Shown here in pieces: positions 62,676 through 64,000 of a DNA stretch of 64,000 nucleotides (position 1 is its first letter; the number at the start of each line of letters is the position of its first letter). This DNA is from Alloprevotella sp. oral taxon 473 str. F0040 (lineage in GTDB: Bacteria > Bacteroidota > Bacteroidia > Bacteroidales > Bacteroidaceae), in assembly GCF_000318095.2 (NCBI RefSeq), contig NZ_KB290717.1, positions 10,011-74,010 of the forward strand. The letters run 5' to 3'. The notes under the pieces were generated by a model. It saw only the letters and a program-made list of their open reading frames with translations. It made no database searches and was not told the origin of the DNA. Position numbers and translations under genes: made by a program.

Positions 62676-64000
62676 ATGAATTGGCAATGGATTAAATCCC
62701 TGTTTTCGGCAAAGACTCCTCTTTCCTCTTCTGCACTTGCGCCTGTGAAGGTGCACAGCACGGTAAAGCAGTTGCTGAAAAGTTTGCAAGTGCAGTGGGA
62801 AGTTCAGGAGAACGAGCATGTATCGGGTGAAGCAGACTATGTGTTCTCTTTCCAACAAGGGCGATTTCGTTTAGTTGCCAATGCACATCATACCTTTGTG
62901 CATATTCATTTTCCTTATTTTTCGGAAGTTTCTCTTTCGCAAATTGACAATTTGCGCTTTGCTTGCAATGATTTCAATCTGAAACAAAGCGATTTCAAAG
63001 CCTATTATACTCTTAATCCCAAGGAAGAGGCCATAAACGCTCATTTGCTTTTTAATTTCCGATTGGCGACTCATGATAAGCGTCAAAGCTACGAATTAGG
63101 AAGTATGTTGCAACAGACATTTGAGATGGCTCGATTGTTTCGACAAATCTTCCAAAACATAAGTGGGAGTGGACATGCTGATCTTGAAGAGAATAGTGCG
63201 CTATCGATGCGTGAGCGTTATCTCTCGAGAGAACTCGAATTGTGGCATCAACATCCAAGTTTAGTATGGCGCGAAACTACGACCATGCACCACACTATTG
63301 GGCAGCTTTTTCATACGTTTTATGAAGATGAAAGCAACATTCAGTTTCATGCTTTGCAAACAATGCAGACCGATTGGGGAGCATTTCCTAAGTTCTCAGA
63401 GCAAGAAACCATGCCAGAACAGTCTGATTTGTCAACTGTTGCTCGTCCCATAGAGATTTCTCTTTCCTCTCACGATGATATTTCTAACTTTATGCTTCTC
63501 GATGCGCTAGGATGTGCTGAGAGTTGGGAAGATTGCCCGAGCATATCTCCAGTAACGATACAAGTGTTGGCTACTGTTGGGGAGTTGAAAGAAAAGACTT
63601 TCGTAATTCATCTCGACATAGAAGATAGAATAGAAGGAAATGACTATGTGAGTGTACTCTTCATCGAACCCACTTCTCCATTGTCTCCTGTAAGTTCCGA
63701 AACGAGTATGGCGGGGATGCGAAATAATCTTACGCATCGCTTTTTGATGGTGCGAGATTATGTTGGCAACGAACAGAGAGAAGCTGAGTTTCGCTATCAA
63801 TGGCAAGAAACTCAAGATGCGATGCAGCGCGGAGAAAAACTCAGTGAAGAGCAGCGTTTCATGGGATTGAGTGTTGTGCCCAACGTGGGGTATAATCTCT
63901 ATTGGGGACGCCGCTACTTTACTAGCAAGCGATACTACGAAGCACTCCAACACTTGGAGAACGCTTATCGTGCACTCAATCCTAATTTTGAAGGTTTGAA
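62676..64000 (+). CDS. Uncharacterised protein, truncated by the window edge
   Basis: The frame starts at ATG 62676 (MNWQWIKSLFSAKTPL) and stays open for 441 codons to the end of the window, so the C-terminus is missing. No signal peptide or membrane segment. The first half (about 30-170) alternates sheet-like and polar stretches (FSFQQGRFRLVANAH). The last visible part, GYNLYWGRRYFTSKRYYEALQHLENAYRALNPNF, looks like a tetratricopeptide repeat. I do not recognise the family. The upstream gene is on the other strand, so it starts its own unit. Confidence 0.7.
   Translation, partial: MNWQWIKSLFSAKTPLSSSALAPVKVHSTVKQLLKSLQVQWEVQENEHVSGEADYVFSFQQGRFRLVANAHHTFVHIHFPYFSEVSLSQIDNLRFACNDFNLKQSDFKAYYTLNPKEEAINAHLLFNFRLATHDKRQSYELGSMLQQTFEMARLFRQIFQNISGSGHADLEENSALSMRERYLSRELELWHQHPSLVWRETTTMHHTIGQLFHTFYEDESNIQFHALQTMQTDWGAFPKFSEQETMPEQSDLSTVARPIEISLSSHDDISNFMLLDALGCAESWEDCPSISPVTIQVLATVGELKEKTFVIHLDIEDRIEGNDYVSVLFIEPTSPLSPVSSETSMAGMRNNLTHRFLMVRDYVGNEQREAEFRYQWQETQDAMQRGEKLSEEQRFMGLSVVPNVGYNLYWGRRYFTSKRYYEALQHLENAYRALNPNFEGL

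Overview
The window reads as chromosomal DNA from a member of the Bacteroidales, most like the Prevotellaceae/Porphyromonadaceae. The evidence is: (i) promoters of the Bacteroidetes type (TTTG, 19-20 bases, then TAnnTTTG) in front of several genes and no good Shine-Dalgarno sites; (ii) the type IX secretion genes porU-porV followed by ispF, the order known from Porphyromonas gingivalis; (iii) Bacteroidetes-restricted families (DUF4348 and DUF4831 types). I cannot name the species. No rRNA, phage or insertion sequence was recognised.

Layout. 1-94 is the trailer end of a CRISPR array of I-C-like repeat type, without cas genes. 0.6-3.4 kb holds a GH25 muramidase and an N-acetylneuraminate lyase. 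4.1-11.1 kb is an efflux module: an AraC regulator divergent from tolC, hlyD, a double-ATPase gene and two ABC-2 permeases. 11.3-18.0 kb, minus strand, holds lrgAB, folA, thyA, queA, a DUF4831 protein and an NAD(P)H-hydrate dehydratase. 18.2-25.4 kb, plus strand, holds der, a small lipoprotein, purB, a pseudouridine synthase with a long Gly/Asn/Arg-rich head, asnS and a divergent FAH-fold protein. 25.7-32.4 kb holds porU, porV, ispF and a TrpC-like protein lacking two catalytic residues. 32.4-37.3 kb, minus strand, is an ABC-F gene, grpE, dnaJ and folC. 38.2-40.3 kb, minus strand, is a reduced trp operon, trpB-trpG, preceded by a leader peptide with tandem Trp codons and an intrinsic terminator, i.e. 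a transcription attenuator. 40.4-58.2 kb, nearly all minus strand, carries UPF0114, FKBP and SemiSWEET genes, an acyl-CoA synthetase, an RluA-type synthase, fabG with a TetR regulator, a DUF2238 protein, sppA-lpxK-punA, xth, murB, a DUF4348 lipoprotein and lptB with an S9 peptidase. 58.3-64 kb holds tRNA-Cys, a DbpA-like helicase, a second S9 peptidase and a hypothetical gene cut by the window edge.

Most genes are housekeeping: folate and thymidylate (folA, thyA, folC, perhaps trpG acting as pabA), translation and tRNA modification (asnS, queA, der, pseudouridine synthases, ABC-F), envelope (lpxK, lptB, murB, sppA) and secretion (porU, porV). The tryptophan genes suggest decay of the pathway to salvage: trpB and an amidotransferase survive under intact leader control, while trpE, trpD, trpF and trpA are absent from the window and the only TrpC homologue looks catalytically changed.

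The least explained signal is a family of intergenic arrays built on the odd palindrome TCTC(C/G)GAGA repeated every 21 bases, exactly two helical turns. The best array has six units with no spacing error, upstream of porU. Related arrays lie at 3.8 kb and 37.9 kb and a weak trace at 46.6 kb. They are unlike coding or terminator sequence and could be a phased protein-binding platform or a new repeat family.
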